A stretch of 64,000 nt of DNA, from assembly GCA_023375785.1 (NCBI GenBank), contig SZWC01000082.1:382482-446481 (forward strand), in the 5' to 3' direction. Positions within the stretch are counted from its first letter, which is position 1. Each line of letters begins with the position of its first letter. The notes beneath the pieces are model-generated. The model had not been told where the DNA came from and searched no databases. It saw only the letters and a list, made by a program, of their open reading frames with translations. Origin of the DNA: Penium margaritaceum (taxonomy: Eukaryota > Streptophyta > Zygnematophyceae > Desmidiales > Peniaceae). A program made the translations under genes and the position numbers. Shown here piece after piece: positions 49,061 through 59,579 of the stretch.

Positions 49061-52000
49061 TTGTTCCAGAGTTGTGCCAAAGGTTTGCCAGAGTTGTGCC
49101 AGAGTTGTGACAGATTTGTGCCAGGGTTGTGCAAGAGCTGTGCCAGAGTTGTGCAATAGTTGTGCCAGAGTTTAGCCAGAGTTTTGCTATAGTTATGCCA
49201 GAGTTGTGCCAGAGTTGTGCTGGAGTTTTGCCGGAGTTAAGCCAGAATTGTGCCAGAGTTGTGCCAGAGGTGTGCCAGAGTTGTGCCAGAGTTGTTCTTG
49301 GGTTGTGTCAGAGTTGTGTTATGGTTGTTTCAGAATTTTGCCATAGTTGTGCTTGAGTTGTTCTAGAGCTGTGCCAAAGTTGCGGCAGAGTTGTGCCAGA
49401 GTTGGGCCAGAGTTGTGCTCGAGCTGTGCCAGGGTTCTGCCAGAGTTGTCTCATAGTTGTGCCAGAGTTGTTCCAGAATTGTGCAACAGTTGTTCCAGAG
49501 GTGTGCCAGAGTTGTGCCAGAGTTGTGCCAGAGTTGTGCCAGAGTTGTGCCAGAGTTGTGCCAGAGTTGTGCCAGAGTTGTTCCAGAGTTGAGCCAGAGT
49601 TGTGCAAGAGTTGGGCTAGGGTTATGCGAGAGTTAGGCCATACTTGTGCCAGAGTTGTGCCAGAGTTGAGCCAGAGTTGTGCAAGAGTTGGGCTAGGGTT
49701 ATGCGAGAGTTAGGCCATACTTGTGCCAGAGTTGTGCCAGAGTTGAGCCAGAGTTGTGCAAGAGTTGGGCTAGGGTTATGCGAGAGTTAGGCCATACTTG
49801 TGCCAGAGTTGTGCCAGAGTTGAGCCAGAGTTGTGCAAGAGTTGGGCTAGGGTTATGCGAGAGTTAGGCCATACTTGTGCCAGAGTTGTGCCAGAGTTGA
49901 GCCAGAGTTGTGCAAGAGTTGGGCTAGGGTTATGCGAGAGTTAGGCCATACTTGTGCCAGAGTTGTGCCAGAGTTGAGCCAGAGTTGTGCAAGAGTTGGG
50001 CTAGGGTTATGCGAGAGTTAGGCCATACTTGTGCCAGAGTTGTGCCAGAGTTGAGCCAGAGTTGTGCAAGAGTTGGGCTAGGGTTATGCGAGAGTTAGGC
50101 CATACTTGTGCCAGAGTTGTGCCAGAGTTGAGCCAGAGTTGTGCAAGAGTTGGGCTAGGGTTATGCGAGAGTTAGGCCATACTTGTGCCAGAGTTGTGCC
50201 AGAGTTGAGCCAGAGTTGTGCAAGAGTTGGGCTAGGGTTATGCGAGAGTTAGGCCATACTTGTGCCAGAGTTGTGCCAGAGTTGTGCCAAAGTTGTGCCA
50301 GAGTTCTGCCAGTTTTGTGCCAGAGTTGTGCGAGAGTTGTGCCTCAGTTGTGCCAGAGTTGTGCCAGATTTGTGCCAGAGTTGTGCCAGTGTTGTGCCAG
50401 CGATGCGCTTAAATTGTGCCACAGCTGTGGCAGAGTTGTGCCAGAGTTGTGCTAGAGTTGTGCCAGAGTTGTGCCAGAGATGTGCCATAGTTGTGCCAGA
50501 TTTTTCCCAGAGTTCTGCCAGAGTTGTGCCATAGTTTTGCCCGAGTTGTGCCAGAGTTGTGCGAGAATTGTGCCAGAGTTGTGCTAGAGTTGTGCCAGAG
50601 TTGTGCCAGAGTTGTGCCAGAGTTGTGCCAGAGTTGTGCCAGAGTTGTGCCAGAGTTGTGCCAGAGTTGTGCCAGAGTTGTGCCAGAGTTCTGCCAGTTT
50701 TGTGCCAGAGTTGTGCGAGAGTTGTGCCTCAGTTGTGCCAGAGTTGTGCCAGATTTGTGCCAGAGTTGTGCCAGAGTTGTGCCAGAGTTGTTCCAGAGCT
50801 GTGCAAGAGTTCTGCCAGAGTTGTGCCAGAGTTGTGCCGGAGTTGTGCTAGAGTTATGCCAGAGTTGTGCCAGAGTTGTGCCAGAGTTGTGCCAGAGTTG
50901 TGCCAGAGTTATCCCAGATTTGTGCCAGAATTGTGCCAGATTTGTGCAAGAGTTGTACCAGAGTTGTGCCAGAGTTGTGCGAGAATTGTGCCAGAGTTGT
51001 GCCAGGGTTGTGCAGGAGTTGTGTTATAGTTGTGCCAAAGTTGTGCCAGAGTTATGCCAGAGTTGTGCCAGAGTTGTACCAGAGTTGTGCCAGAGTTGTG
51101 CCAGAGTTGTGCCAGAGTTATGTCAAAGTTATGCCAGAATTGTGCCAGAGTTGTGCCAGAGCTGTGACAGAGTTGTGCCACAGTTGTGCCAGAGTTGTGC
51201 CAGAGTTGTGCTAGAGTTGTGCCAGAGTTGTGCCAGAGTTATGTCAAAGTTATGCCAGAATTGTGCCAGAGTTGTGCCAGAGCTGTGACAGAGTTGTGCC
51301 ACAGTTGTGCCAGAGTTGTGCCAGAGTTGTGCTAGAGTTGGGCTATAGTTGTGCCAGAGTTGTGCCAGAGTTGTGCCAGTGTAGTGCCAGATTTTTGCCA
51401 GAGTTGTGCCAGAGTTGCGCTCGATTTGAGCAAGAGTTGTGCCAGACTTGTGCCAGAGTTGTGCCAGAGTTGTTCGAGAGTTGTGCCAGACTTGTGCCAG
51501 AGTAGTGTCCTAGTTGTGCCAGAGTTGTGCCAGAGATGTGCCAGAGATGTGCCAGAGTTGTGCCAGAACTGTGCCATAGTTGTGCCAGAGTTGTGCCAGA
51601 GTTGTGCCAGAGTTGTGCAAGAGTTGTGCCAGAGTTATGCCAGAGTTGTGCCAGAGTTGTGCCAGAGTTGTGCCAGATCTGTGCCAGAGTTGTGCCACAG
51701 TTGTGCCAGAGTTGTGCCAGAGTTGTGCTAGAGTTGTGCAAAAGTTGTGCCAGAGTTGTGCCAGAGTTTTGCCAGTTTAGTGCTTGAGTTGTGCCAGAGT
51801 TGTGTCAGAGTTGTGCTCGAGTTGTGCCAGAGTTTTGCTAGAGTTCTGCCAGAATTGTGCCAGAGTTGTTCTAGAGTTGTGCCAGAGTTGTGCCAGAGTT
51901 GTGCCAGAGTTGTGCCAGATTTGTGCCGGAGTTGTGCTAGAGTTGTGCCAGAGTTGTGCCAGAGTTGTGCCAGAGTTGTGTCAGAGTTGTACCAGGGTTG

Positions 52001-52100
52001 TTCCAGAGTTGTGCCGGAGTCGTGCCAGAGTTGTGCCAGAGTTGTGTCAGAGTTGTACCAGGGTTGTTCCAGAGTTGTGCCGGAGTCGTGCCAGAGTTGT
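49050..52100. repeat. Large block, copy 2 of 3
   Basis: Repeats the landmark order of 41,716-44,500: GCCAAAGGTTTGCC (49,077), CTTGAGTTGTTCTAGAG (49,351), GCGGCAGAG (49,382), GATGCGCTTAAATTG (50,402), GATTTTTCCCAGAGTTC (50,499), the 121-bp pair with GTTATGTCAAAG (51,117 and 51,238), and GTGTCAGAGTTGTACCAGGG (51,978 and 52,044). A 77-bp HOR has expanded inside it. Confidence 0.8.
49587..50280. repeat. 77-bp higher-order repeat, 9 copies
   Basis: GGGCTAGGGTTATGCG recurs every 77 bp from 49,613 to 50,229 (nine times). Seven undecamers form the unit, and it includes GAGCCAGAG, GTGCAAGAG, GTTAGGCCATAC. The unit contains TAG stops, so it interrupts frames that elsewhere run long. Copies appear identical. 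Confidence 0.96.
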
Positions 52101-52403
52101 GCCAGAGTTGTGCCAGAGTTGTCCCAGAGCTGTGCCAGAATTGTGCAAGAGTCGTGCAACAGTTGTGCCAGCGTTCTGCTATATTTGTGCCAGAGTTGCG
52201 GGAGAGTTGTGCCAGAGTTGTGCCGAAGTTTTGCCAAATTTGTGGCATAGTTGTGCCAGTGTTGTGCCCAAGATGTGCTGGAATTGTGCCAGAGTTGTGG
52301 CAAAGTTGTGCCAGAGTTGATCTACAGTTGTGCTAGAGTTGTGCCACAGTTGTTACAGAGTTGTACCCAAGTTGCGCCAGAAATGTGCCAGAGTTGTACC
52401 AGA

Positions 52404-52630
52404 GTTGTGCTAGAGTTGTGCCAGAGTTGTGCTAGAGTTGTGCCAGAGTTGTGCTAGAGTTGTGCCAGAGTTGTGCTAGAGTTGTGCCAGAGTTGTGCTA
52501 GAGTTGTGCCAGAGTTGTGCTAGAGTTGTGCCAGAGTTGTGCTAGAGTTGTGCCAGAGTTGTGCTAGAGTTGTGCCAGAGTTGTGCTAGAGTTGTGCCAG
52601 AGTTGTGCTAGAGTTGTGCCAGAGTTGTGC
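52404..52630. repeat. 22-bp dimeric repeat, 10 copies
   Basis: GTTGTGCTAGA alternates strictly with GTTGTGCCAGA. GCTAGA occurs at 52,409 and every 22 bp to 52,607. A one-base variant has been fixed in alternate units, giving the simplest HOR in the window. Confidence 0.95.
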
Positions 52631-54110
52631 AAGAGTTGTGCCACAGTTGTTCCAGAGTTGTGCCAAAGGTTTGCCAGAGTTGTGCCAGAGTTGTGACAGA
52701 TTTGTGCCAGGGTTGTGCAAGAGCTGTGCCAGAGTTGTGCAATAGTTGTGCCAGAGTTGTGCCAGAGTTTGGCTATAGTTATGCCAGAGTTGTGCCAGAG
52801 TTGTGCTGGAGTTGTGCCGGAGGTAAGCCAGAATTGTGCCAGAGATGTGCCAGAGGTGTGCCAGAGTTGTGCCAGAGTTGTTCTTGGGTTGTGTCAGAGT
52901 TGTGTTATGGTTGTTTCAGAATTTTGCCAGAGTTGTGCGATAGTTGTGCAAGAGTTATGCCATAATTGTGCTTGAGTTGTTCTAGAGCTGTGCCAAAGTT
53001 GCGGCAGAGTTGTGCCAGAGTTGGGCCAGAGTTGTGCTCGAGCTGTGCCAGGGTTCTGCCAGAGTTGTCTCATAGTTGTGCCAGAGTTGTTCCAGAATTG
53101 TGCAACAGTTGTTCCAGAGTTGTGCCAGAGTTTTTTCAGAGTTGTGCCAGAGTAGTGCCAGAGTTGTGCCAGAGTTGTGCCAGAGTTGTGCCAGAGTTAT
53201 GCCAGATTTTGTGCCAGAGTTGTGCCAGAGTTGTGCCAGGGTTGTGCCAGAGTTGTGCCAGAGATGTGCCAGAGTTGTGCCAGAGTTGTGCCAGAGTTAT
53301 GCCAGATTTTGTGCCAGAGTTGTGCCAGAGTTGTGCCAGGGTTGTGCCAGAGTTGTGCCAGAGATGTGCCAGAGTTGTGCCAGAGTTGTGTCAGAGTTGT
53401 GCCTGAGTTGTGCCAGAGTTGTGCCGGAGTTGTGCCGGAGTTGTGCCAGAGTTGTGCCTATATTGTGCCAGAGCTGTTCCAGAAGTGTGCCAGAGTTGTG
53501 CCAAAGTTGTGCCAGAGTTCTGCCAGTTTTGTGCCAGAGTTGTGCGAGAGTTGTGCCTCAGTTGTGCCAGAGTTGTGCCAGATTTGTGCCAGAGTTGTGC
53601 CAGAGTTGTGCCAAAGTTGTGCCAGAGTTCTGCCAGTTTTGTGCCAGAGTTGTGCGAGAGTTGTGCCTCAGTTGTGCCAGAGTTGTGCCAGATTTGTGCC
53701 AGAGTTGTGCCAGTGTTGTGCCAGCGATGCGCCCAAATTGTGCCACAGCTGTTGCAGAGTTGTGCCAGAGTTCTGCTAGAGTTGTGCCAGAGTTGTGCCA
53801 GAGATGTGCCATAGTTGTGCCAGATTTTTCCCAGAGTTCTGCCAGAGTTGTGCCATAGTTTTGCCCGAGTTGTGCCAGAGTTGTACGAGAATTGTGCCAG
53901 AGTTGTGCTAGAGTTGTGCCAGAGTTGTGCCAGAGTTGTGCCTGAGTTGTGCCAGAGTTGTGCCAGAGTTGTGCCAGAGTTTTTCCAAAGTTGTGCCAAC
54001 GGTTTGCCAGAGTTGTGCCAAAGTTGGGCAAGAGTTGTGCCAGGGTTGTTCCAGAGCTGTGCAAGAGTTCTGCCAGAGTTGTGCCAGAGTTGTGCCGGAG
54101 TTGTTCTAGA
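52630..54110. repeat. Large block, copy 3 of 3 (partial)
   Basis: Follows the landmark order of the other two copies from GCCAAAGGTTTGCC (52,664) through CTTGAGTTGTTCTAGAG (52,972), GCGGCAGAG (53,000), GATGCGCCCAAATTG (53,726) and GATTTTTCCCAGAG (53,823), then diverges after about 54,110. It has its own internal duplications: 100 bp (GCCAGATTTT at 53,201 and 53,301, containing a 12-bp unit) and 110 bp (TGCCAGTTTT at 53,521 and 53,631). Confidence 0.8.
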
Positions 54111-56282
54111 GTTGTGCCAGAGTTGTGCCAAAGGTGTGCCGGATTTCTGCCAGCATTATGCCAGAGTTTTCCCAGAGGTATGCCAGAGTTGTGCCAGAGT
54201 TGTGCCTTGGTTGTGTCAGAGTTGTGCCAGAGTTGTTCCAGAATTGTGCAAGAGTTGTGCGAGAGTTGTGCCAGAATTGTGCCATAGTTGTGCTTAAGTT
54301 GTTTTAGAGCTATGCCAGAGTTATGCGAGAGCTGCGCTAGAGTTGGGCCAGAGTTGTGCTCGGTCTGTGCCAGGGTTGTGCCAGATTTGTGCCATAGTTG
54401 TTCCAGTGTAGTGCTAGAGTGTTTCCAGAGTTGTGCGAGAGTTCTGCCAGAGTTGTGCCAGTGTAGTGCCAGAGTTGTGCCAGATTTGTACCAGAGTTGT
54501 GCTCGAATTGTGCCAGAGTTGTGCCATAGTTGTGCCAGAGTTGTGCCAGAGTTGTTCCACAGTTGTTCCACAGTTGTGCTAGAGTGTTGCCAGAGTTGTG
54601 TTAGAGTTGTGCCAGAGTTGTGCCAGAGTTGTGCCAGAGATGTGCCAGAGTTGTGCCAGAGTTGTGCTCGAGTTGTGCTCGAGTTGTACCAGAGTTGTGC
54701 CATCGTTGTGCTTGAGTTGTGCCAGAGTTGTGCCATAGTTGTGCCAGAGTTGTGCCAGAGTTGTTCCAGAGTTGTTCCACAGTTGTGCTAGAGTGTTGCA
54801 AGAGTTGTGCCAGAGTTGTGCCAGAGTTGTGCCAGAGTTGTGCCAGAGTTGTGCCAGAGTTGTGCCATAATTGTTTCAGAGTTGTACTACGGTTAATCCA
54901 GAGGTGTGCCGGAGTCCTGCCAGAGTTGTGCCAGAGTTGTGCCAGAGTTATGCCAGACCTATGCCAGAACTGTGCAAGAGTTGTGCAAGAGTTGTGCCAG
55001 AGTTCTGCTAGATTAGTGCCCGAGTTGTGCGAGAGTTGTGCCACAGTTGTGCCTTGGTTGTGCCAAAGCTGTGCCAGAGTTGTGCCATAGATTTGCCAGT
55101 GTTGTGCCAAAGATGTGCTGGATACGTGCCATAGTTGTGGCAACGTTGTGCCAGAGTTGTGCTATGGTTGTGCCAGTGTTGTATACGAGTTTTACCAGAG
55201 TTGTGCCAGAGTTGTACCAGAGTTGTGCCAGAGTTGTCCCATAGTTGTGCAAGAGTTGTGCCAGAGTTGTGCGAGAGTTGTGCCAGAGTTCTGCAAGAGT
55301 TTTTCCAGAGTTGTGCTAGAGGTGTTCCAGATTAGTACCATAGTTGTGCCAGAATTGTGCCAGAGTTGTGCTCCAGTTGTGCCAGAGTTCTGCCAATGTT
55401 GTGCCAGAGTTGTGCCAGAGTTGTGCCAGAGTTGTTCCAGAGTTGTGCCAGAGTTGTGCTGGAGTTGTGCCAGAGTTGTGCCAGAGTTGTGCCAGAGTTG
55501 TGCTGGAGTTGTGCTGGAGTTGTGCCAGAAGTTTGCCAGAGTTGTGCAAGAGTTGTGCCATAGTTGTGCCAGAGTTGTGCCTGGATTGTGTCAGAGTTGT
55601 GCCAGAGTTGTTCCAGAATTCTGCCAGAGTTGTGCGAGAGGTGTGCCAGATTTGTGCCATAGTTGTGCTTGAGTTGTTCTAGAGCTGTGCCAGAGTTGGG
55701 CCAGAGTTGTGCTCAAGCTGTGCGAGGGTTGTGCCAGAGTTCTTCTAGAGGTGTGCCAGAGTTGTTCCAAAACTTTGCCGGAGTTGTGCCAGAGTTATGC
55801 CAGAGTTGTGGCAGAGTTGTGCCAGAGTTGTGCCAGAGTTGTGCCAGAGTTGTGCCAGAGTTGTTCCAAAATTGTGCCAGAGTTGTCCTCAAGCTGTGCG
55901 AGGGTTGTGCCAGAGTTGTTCGAGAGTTGTGCCAGAGTTTTTCCAAAATTATGCCAGAGTTGTGCCGGAGTTGTGCCAGAGTTGTGGCAGAGTTGTGCCA
56001 GAGTTGTGCCAGATTTGTGCCAGAGTTATGCCAGAGTTTTGCCAGAGTTGTGCCAGAGTTGTGCCGGAGATGGGCTAGAGTTGTGCCAGATTTGTGCCTA
56101 AATTGTGCAAGAGCTGTTCCAGAATTGTGCAAGATTTGTGCAACAGTTGTGCCAGAGTTCTGCCAGTTTTGTGCCAGAGTTGTACCAGAGTTGTGCCAGG
56201 GTTGTGCCAAAGTTTTGCCATAATTGTGCCAGAGTTGTGCCAGAGTTGTGCCAGGGTTGTGCTAGAGCTGTGCCAGAGTTGT

Positions 56283-56760
56283 GCCAGACTTGTGCCATAG
56301 TTGTGTCAGAGTATTGCCAGAGTTGTGCCAACGTTTTTCCAGAGTTGTGCCAGAGTTGAGCCAGAGTTGTGCCAGGGTTGTGCCAGAGCTGTGCCATAGC
56401 TGTGCCAGAGTTGTGCCATAGTTGTGCCAGAGTTGTGCCAGAGTTGTGCCAATGTTTTGCGAGAGTTGTGCCAGAGTTATGCTAGAGTTGTGCCAGAGTT
56501 GTGCCAGAGTTGTGCTAGAGTTGTGCCAGAGTTGTGCCAGACTTGTGCCATAGTTGTGTCAGAGTATTGCCAGAGTTGTGCCAACGTTTTTCCAGAGTTG
56601 TGCCAGAGTTGAGCCAGAGTTGTGCCAGGGTTGTGCCAGAGCTGTGCCATAGCTGTGCCAGAGTTGTGCCATAGTTGTGCCAGAGTTGTGCCAGAGTTGT
56701 GCCAATGTTTTGCGAGAGTTGTGCCAGAGTTATGCCAGAGTTATGCCGGAGTTGTGCCAG
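56283..56760. repeat. 253-bp tandem duplication (23 undecamers)
   Basis: GCCAGACTTGTGCCATAG, GAGTATTGCC, GCCAACGTTTTTCC and GCTGTGCCATAGCTGTGCC start at 56,283 and recur from 56,536 in the same order. Copies are almost identical. Confidence 0.9.
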
Positions 56761-57259
56761 AGTTGTGCTGGAGTTGTGCCTGAGTTGTGCCAGTATTGTG
56801 CCTGAGTTGTGCCAGAGGTGTGCCAGAGTTGTGCCAGAGGTGCGTGGGTTGTGTCAGAGCTGTGCCATAGTTGTTCCATAATTCTGCCAAAGTTGTGCGA
56901 TAGTTGTGCCAGAGGTGTGCCATAGTAGTGCTTGAGTTTTTCTAAAGCTGTGCCAGAGTTGTACCAGAGTTGGGCCAGAGTTTGGCCAGAGTTGTGCTTG
57001 AGCTCTGCCAGGGTTGTGCCAAAGTTGTCCCAGAGTTGTGCCAGAGTTGTTGAGGAATTGTACCACAGTTGTTCCAGAGTTGTGCGAGAGTTGTGCCAGA
57101 GCTGTGCCAGTGTTGTGCCAGAGTTGTGCCAGAGTTGTGCCAGAGTTATGCCAGAGTTGTTCTAGAGTTGTGCCAGAGATGTGCCAGAGTTGTGGCAGAG
57201 TTGTGCCAGAGATGTGCCAGAGTTGTGCCAGAGTTGTGTCAGAGTTGTGCCAGAGTTGT

Positions 57260-57610
57260 GCCAGAGTTGTGCCGGAGTTGTGCCGGAGTTGTGTCAGAGT
57301 TGTGCCTAAAGAGTGCCAGAGCTGTTCCAGAAGTGTGCCAGCGTTGTGCCAGAGTTGTGCCAGAGTTTGGCCAGTTTTGTTCCAGAGTTGTGGGAGAGTT
57401 GTGCCACAGTTGTGCCAGAGTTGTGCCAGAGTTGTGCCAGAGTTGTGCCGGAGTTGTGCCGGAGTTGTGTCAGAGTTGTGCCTAAAGAGTGCCAGAGCTG
57501 TTCCAGAAGTGTGCCAGCGTTGTGCCAGAGTTGTGCCAGAGTTTGGCCAGTTTTGTTCCAGAGTTGTGGGAGAGTTGTGCCACAGTTGTGCCAGAGTTGT
57601 GCCAGAATTG
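57260..57610. repeat. 176-bp tandem duplication (16 undecamers)
   Basis: CCTAAAGAGTGCCAGAG at 57,305 recurs at 57,481, with GAAGTGTGCCAGCG, GTTTGGCCAG and GTGGGAGAG in the same order in both copies. Confidence 0.9.
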
Positions 57611-59579
57611 TGCCAGAGTTGTGCCAGTGTTGTGCCATAGATTTGCCCCAAGTGTGCCACAGTTCTGGCAAAGTTGTGCCAGAGTTGTGCTAGAGTTGTG
57701 CCAGAGTTGTGCCAGAGTTGTGCCAGAGTTTTGCCAGAGTTGTGCCAGAGCTGTGCCACAGTTTTGCCAGAGTTGTGCCAGAGTTGTACAAGAATTGTGC
57801 CAGAGTTGTGCAAGAGTTGTGCCAAAGTTGTGCCAGAGTTGAGCCTGAGTTGTGCCATAGTTGTGCCAGAGTTGGGCCAGAGTTGTGCCAGGGTTGTGCA
57901 AGAGCTGTGCCAGAGTTGTGCCGGAATTGTGCCAAAGTTGTGCCGGAGTTGTGCTATAGTTATGCCAGAGTTGTGGCAGAGTTGTGCCGGAGTTTTGCCA
58001 GAATTTTTCCAGAGTTGTGCAAGAGGTGGGCCAGAGTTGTGCCAGAGTTGTGCTTGGGTTGTGTCAGAGTTGTGACAGAGTTGTGCGCCAGTTGTGCCAG
58101 AGTTGAGCCATAGTCGTGCTTGAGTTGTTCTAGAGCTGTGTCAGAGTTGTGCCGGAGTTGTGTCAGAGTTGAGCCAGAGTTGTGCTCGAGCTGTGCTTGA
58201 GCTGTGCCAGGGTTGAGCCAGAGTTGTGCCAGAGTTGTTTCAGAGTTGGTCCAGAATTCTTCCACGGTTGTGCCAGAGTTGTGCCAGAGTTGTGCCAGAG
58301 TTGTGCCGGAGTTGTGCCAGAGTTTTTCTAGGGTTGTGCCGGAGTTGTGCCAGAGTTATGCCAGAGTTGTGCCTGAGTTGTGCCAGAGTCGTGCCAGAGT
58401 TGTGCCAGAGTTGTGCCAGAGATGTGCCAGAGTTGTGCCAGAGTTGTGTCAGAGTTGTGTGCCACAGTTGTGCCGGAGTTGTGCCAGAGTTGTTCCTAAA
58501 GTGTGCCAGAGCTGTTCCAGAATTGTGCCATACGTATACCAGAGTTGTGCCAGAGTTCTGCCAGTTTTGTGCCAGAATTGTGCGAGTGTTGTGCCAGAGT
58601 TTTGCCAGAGTTGTGCCAGAGTTGTAACAGAGTAGTGCGAGAGTTGTGCCAGAGTTGTGCCAGAGTTGTGCTCAATGTGTGCCAGAGTTGTGCCATAGTT
58701 GTGCCAGTGTTATTCCAGAGTTGTCCCAGAGGTGTGCCAGAGTTGTGCCAGAGGTGTGCCAGATTTGTGCCAGAGTTGTGCCAGAGTTGTGCCAGAGTTG
58801 TGCCAGAGTTGTTCAACAGTTGTGCCAGAGTTGTGCCAGAGTTGTGTTACCGCTGTGCCAGGGTCGTGCCAGAGTTGTGCCGGAGTCTTGCCACAGTTAT
58901 GCCACTGTTGTTCCAAAGTTGATCCAGAGCTGCACCAGAATTGTGCCAGAGTTGTGCCAGAGTAGTGCCAGAGTTGTGCAAGAGTTGTGCCAGAGTTGTG
59001 TTCTAGCTGTGCCAGAGTTGTTCCAGAGTTGGGCCAGAGGTTTTCCAGAGTTGTTCCAGAGTTATCGCAGAGCTCTACCAGAGTTGTGTCAGAGTTGTCC
59101 CAGAGTTGTGCCAGAGTTGTGCCAGAGTTGTGCCAGAGTTGTGCAAGAGTTGTGCCAGAGTTGTGCCAGAGTTGTAACGGTTGTGCCAGAGTTGTTTCAG
59201 AGTTGTGCCATAGTTGTGCCAGTGTTGTGCCAGAGTCGTCCCAGAGTTGTACCAGAGTTGTGCCAGAGTTGTGCCAGAGCTGTGCCAGAATTGTGCCAGA
59301 GATGTGCAAGAGTTGTGCCAGGCTTCTGCCAGATTTGTGCCAGAGTTGTGCAAGGGTTGTGCCAAAATTGTGCCATAGTTGTTCCAGATGAGTGCCATAG
59401 TTGTGCCAGTGTTGTGCCAGAGATTTGCCGGAACTGTGCTCCAGTTGTGGCAAAGGTGTGCAGCACTTATGCTAGATTTGTGCCAGGGTTGTGCCAGATT
59501 TGTGCCAGAGTTTTACCAGATTTTTGCAAGAGTTGTGCCTGAGTTGTGCCAGAGTTGTGCCAGAGTTGTGCCAGAGTTG

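Larger units (their letters stand above)
54288..58140. repeat. Chain of ~1.2-1.4-kb modules in block A6
   Basis: The anchor GTGCTTGAGTTGTTCTAGAG or close variants occurs near 54,292, 55,668, 56,930 and 58,118. It is usually preceded by a GGGTTGTGTCAGAG unit some 70-100 bp upstream. Spacings are about 1,376, 1,262 and 1,188 bp, continuing the series from 52,970 (1,322 bp). This is a diverged higher-order period of roughly 110-125 undecamers. Confidence 0.65.

Noticed and set aside
44278-49110. 1,610-codon cysteine-rich repeat protein
   Set aside because: Follows from the 264-bp period being a multiple of three. Comparable frames of 1,584 (plus) and 1,562 (minus) codons overlap it. Reported as a pitfall, not a gene.
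49613-50240. Interstitial telomere sequence
   Set aside because: Only CTAGGGTTA-like fragments inside a 77-bp unit; no tandem TTAGGG, and each piece is a simple variant of the 11-bp unit.
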